Source: Actinomycetes bacterium (GTDB taxonomy: Bacteria; Actinomycetota; Actinomycetes; Actinomycetales; Microbacteriaceae). From it: DNA of 15,979 bases. Below are positions 14,134 to 15,979 of the stretch, in pieces. Location of the stretch: NCBI GenBank assembly GCA_023450335.1, contig JAEXHA010000076.1, forward strand, positions 1 to 15,979. The letters run 5' to 3'. A program made the translations under genes and the position numbers. The notes under the pieces were generated by a model. It ran no database searches, had not been told where the DNA came from, and saw only the letters and a program-made list of their open reading frames with translations. Numbering within the stretch: position 1 is the first letter of the stretch; the number at the start of each line of letters is the position of its first letter.

Positions 14134-14898
14134 TCAGCGCGCGGGGAGCGTGGGGATGAGCTCCTCGAGGTATGTGACGGTGTCCTCCCACCCGGTCACG
14201 GCGTGGCAGGTCACGCCCATCGCGAGGACGGGGTAGTCGTTGCCATGCTCATCGAGCCGGTCGCCCACGAACAGCATGTCGTCGAGCGAGATGCCGGTCT
14301 GCTCGGCCAGCTGTCGCATGCCGTACGCCTTGTCGATGCCGCGCTGAGTGATGTCGACAGAGGTCGACCCGCCCGAGCGCACTTCGAGGTCGGGGATGCG
14401 TGCGGCCACGGCGTCGCGCAGCGCATTCTTCTTGTCCCCGGTCGGGTCCCACGCCTTCTTCGCCTCGAGCGGGGCGGTCTGTCCGAGCGCCGAGAACGTG
14501 ATCTGCGAGCCGCGGTCTTCGAGGATCTCGCCCCAGGTCTGGCTCTCCCACAGCCCTAGCCGCCGCGCCTCCTGCTCGACCGCCGTGAGCGCGCGCTGCT
14601 TCTCATCCTCGGTGAGCGCGTGGGCGTAGACGGTGTCGACACCGGCCGGGCCGAGCCGGTAGTACTGGGTGCCGCACGTGGGCAGCAGGTGGATGTGCGA
14701 GCGGATGCCGGTGTCCGCAGCAGGCAGCCGGTCGACCACCTGGGTCTGGAACTGCTGCAGCTGGCCCCCTGAGATCACGGCGACCTCGACCCGCTCGGCC
14801 AGCGCCAGCAGGAGCTCGCCCATGCGCGGTGAAATGGCGCTCTTGGACGGCGCGAGGGTGTCGTCCAGATCGAAGGCGACAAGGCGGACAGTGCTCAT
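14134..14898 (-). CDS. HAD-IIB family hydrolase, phosphomannomutase-like
   Basis: The 254-aa protein carries the HAD motifs: motif I AFDLDDTLAPSK (nucleophile Asp10, general acid Asp12), motif II VISGGQ, a conserved Lys in the DPTGDKKNALR region, and motif IV VGDRLDEHGNDYPV. The type IIB cap between them contains LLPTCGTQYYRL and RGSQITFSALGQ. RSGGSTSVDITQRGIDKAYGM follows and resembles sucrose-phosphatase and eukaryotic phosphomannomutase relatives. Such proteins act on sugar phosphates; the substrate here is unknown. I start at the ATG at 14898, where GAGAGG lies 6 nt upstream. A longer frame would run through the tRNA gene. It follows tRNA-Pro on the same strand, and the leader between them can fold in two exclusive ways. 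Confidence 0.88.
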   Translation of the reverse strand: MSTVRLVAFDLDDTLAPSKSAISPRMGELLLALAERVEVAVISGGQLQQFQTQVVDRLPAADTGIRSHIHLLPTCGTQYYRLGPAGVDTVYAHALTEDEKQRALTAVEQEARRLGLWESQTWGEILEDRGSQITFSALGQTAPLEAKKAWDPTGDKKNALRDAVAARIPDLEVRSGGSTSVDITQRGIDKAYGMRQLAEQTGISLDDMLFVGDRLDEHGNDYPVLAMGVTCHAVTGWEDTVTYLEELIPTLPAR

Positions 14899-14904
14899 GC
14901 GAGG

Positions 14905-14936
14905 CCTCTCGTTTTTCGCGGTGATCAGACGAGAGG
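14905..14936 (-). promoter_or_regulatory. Hairpin able to hide the HAD ribosome binding site
   Basis: On the minus strand CCTCTCGT (14936-14929) pairs perfectly with ACGAGAGG (14912-14905) across a 16-nt loop. The second arm contains the Shine-Dalgarno sequence GAGAGG of the HAD gene. The first arm shares five bases with the upstream terminator-like hairpin (14932-14965), so both cannot form at once. Confidence 0.4.
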
Positions 14937-14965
14937 CTCCGTCCGGCGGACCGGGCGGAGCCTCT
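14932..14965 (-). terminator. Strong hairpin directly after tRNA-Pro
   Basis: AGAGGCTCCG and CGGAGCCTCT form a perfect 10-bp stem (14932-14941 with 14956-14965). A further 4-bp CCGG/CCGG stem follows inside, past one mismatch. It begins 4 nt after the tRNA CCA end. It lacks a U-tract, but position and strength fit a tRNA terminator or a 3' processing structure. Confidence 0.6.
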
Positions 14966-14969
14966 TGAC

Positions 14970-15046
<77 letters not shown>

Positions 15047-15060
15047 GTGGCAACCCTGAG

Positions 15061-15066
15061 AGTCTA
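15061..15066 (-). promoter_or_regulatory. Candidate -10 box for tRNA-Pro (TAGACT)
   Basis: TAGACT on the minus strand ends 14 nt before the tRNA 5' end, predicting a start near 15053 and a short 5' leader removed by RNase P. A TTCGGC at 15090-15085 could be a weak -35 with an 18-nt spacer. Confidence 0.6.
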
Positions 15067-15078
15067 CCCTCTTGCGCC

Positions 15079-15095
15079 CCCGATGCCGAATCGGG
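15079..15095 (-). terminator. Hairpin after the metallophosphoesterase gene
   Basis: CCCGAT and ATCGGG form a perfect 6-bp stem with a 5-nt loop, 15 nt after the stop at 15111. No U-tract is seen. It overlaps the probable -35 region of the tRNA promoter. Confidence 0.4.
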
Positions 15096-15110
15096 CCGCG
15101 CCGCAACGGA

Positions 15111-15979
15111 TCATGCCACAGCCGTGAGGGTGAGCACGGACGCCTCAGGCCGGCATCCGAATCGCACCGGTGCGTAGATCGAATGACCGAGCCCTGCGCT
15201 GACGTTGAGCGGCACGCTGCGGCCGGCCGACGTCCAGGTGCTGAGCCCGCGTGCCTGGTCGAGGGGAATGTCGCAGTTGGCCACGAGCGCCGACGGCGAG
15301 AACGGGATGCGCACCTGGCCACCGTGGGTGTGCCCCGCGAAGATCGCGGCGGCGTCCAACTCCACGAAGCGGTCGAGCACACGCCGGTAGGGGGCGTGGG
15401 TGACGCCGATCGTCAGCGCCCGCTCGCGGGGCAGCGCGGCGACCGCTGTGGGAAGGGCATCGAGGTCGTCCCAGTCACGGTGGGCATCGGACACGCCGAA
15501 CGCACCCACCGTGAGCCCGGCGATCTCGACCGCCGCGGCGGCGTTGTTGAGGTCGTGCCAGCCGAGTTCGTCGGTGAAGTAGGCGTCCATCGCGTCGGTG
15601 TCCAGCGCCGCGCTGGAGTAACTGCGCTCGGACGGCCCCGCGAAGTAGTTCAGCGGGTTACGGGCGATGGGACCGATGACGTCGTTCGACCCGTGTACGA
15701 ACAAGCCCGGCACGCCGCGCAGCGGCGCGAAGGCCGAGCGGATGCCGGTGAGCCCATCCGTATGCCCGAGGTTGTCACCGGTGTTGATCACCAGGTCGGG
15801 TTGCACCTCGGCGGCCAGGTCGGCGATCCAGCGCTGCTTGCGGCGCTGCCACGGGGCCATGTGCGCGTCGGACAGGTGCAGCACCGTCAGGCGGGGTGAG
15901 CCGGGTGGCAGGATCGGCAGCTCGTGGCGCCGCACCGTGAACAGGAACCGTTCGATGCCGATGCCCCACACCGCTGCGC
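15111..15979 (-). CDS. Metallophosphoesterase (5' end outside window)
   Basis: At least 286 residues are visible. The frame remains open to the right edge, and family members have an N-terminal membrane anchor before the GIERFLFTVRRHELP segment, so the GTG at 15971 is probably not the start. The calcineurin-like metal motifs are in order: LSDAHM (D-x-H), NTGDN (GD), GSND (in place of the usual GNHD), GVTHAP and GHTHGGQ. Such enzymes use two metal ions to cut phosphate mono- or diesters; the substrate is unknown, and membrane-anchored relatives often act on phospholipid or nucleotide derivatives. FAGHTHGGQVRIPF and the C-terminal SAGLGHSIYAPVRFGCRPE are typical of this actinobacterial subgroup. 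The stop is followed by a hairpin, then tRNA-Pro on the same strand. Confidence 0.9.
   Translation of the reverse strand, partial: AAVWGIGIERFLFTVRRHELPILPPGSPRLTVLHLSDAHMAPWQRRKQRWIADLAAEVQPDLVINTGDNLGHTDGLTGIRSAFAPLRGVPGLFVHGSNDVIGPIARNPLNYFAGPSERSYSSAALDTDAMDAYFTDELGWHDLNNAAAAVEIAGLTVGAFGVSDAHRDWDDLDALPTAVAALPRERALTIGVTHAPYRRVLDRFVELDAAAIFAGHTHGGQVRIPFSPSALVANCDIPLDQARGLSTWTSAGRSVPLNVSAGLGHSIYAPVRFGCRPEASVLTLTAVA

Overview
The window is about 16 kb of high-GC DNA from an actinobacterium. The gene set and protein styles fit the family Microbacteriaceae, most likely Microbacterium or a close relative: dnaX joined directly to recR, aspartate kinase with an internal beta start, Mqo, a DUF2207 protein ending in a glycine tail, and LldD of the mycobacterial LldD2 type. 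The genus is my inference and no search was run. All genes look intact. Only dnaX at the left edge and a metallophosphoesterase at the right edge are cut by the window.

Layout. 1-2551 (+): the 3' part of dnaX, then recR and an EamA-type transporter, packed tightly (3-nt gap, then a TGATG overlap). 2667-4453 (-): a small acidic DUF4375/DMP19-like protein coupled by a TGATG overlap to a ThrE-type threonine/serine exporter. 4588-7131 (+): lysC and asd, the first two steps of the aspartate pathway to Lys, Thr and Met; the divergent exporter could discharge a product of this pathway. 7350-11214 (+): mqo, a DUF2207 membrane protein and a pyrimidine-dimer-glycosylase-family protein, again tightly spaced. 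11256-11909 (+): tdk, with its own probable leaderless promoter. 11988-13996 (+): a FadR-type repressor and an FMN-dependent L-lactate dehydrogenase, with a FadR-type operator placed exactly between the -35 and -10 of the promoter. 14134-15979 (-): a HAD-IIB phosphatase, tRNA-Pro(CGG) and a metallophosphoesterase.

The core content is housekeeping: replication and recombination, amino-acid synthesis, and two quinone-linked dehydrogenases (malate and lactate). The most interesting signals are non-coding. (1) Two copies of a 73-bp nested inverted-repeat element lie 6.8 kb apart, after asd and after lldD, and bracket the mqo-to-lldD block. (2) The octamer GGATGCCG occurs 21 times on both strands, in several codon phases and also between genes, which is far above a simple composition estimate. 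(3) Four TAGACT -10 boxes each sit just upstream of a gene in the right orientation; two place the start point on a GTG codon (leaderless mqo and tdk). (4) The stretch between tRNA-Pro and the HAD gene can fold in two mutually exclusive ways, one of which would hide the HAD ribosome binding site. I saw no CRISPR array, prophage, insertion sequence or defence island.
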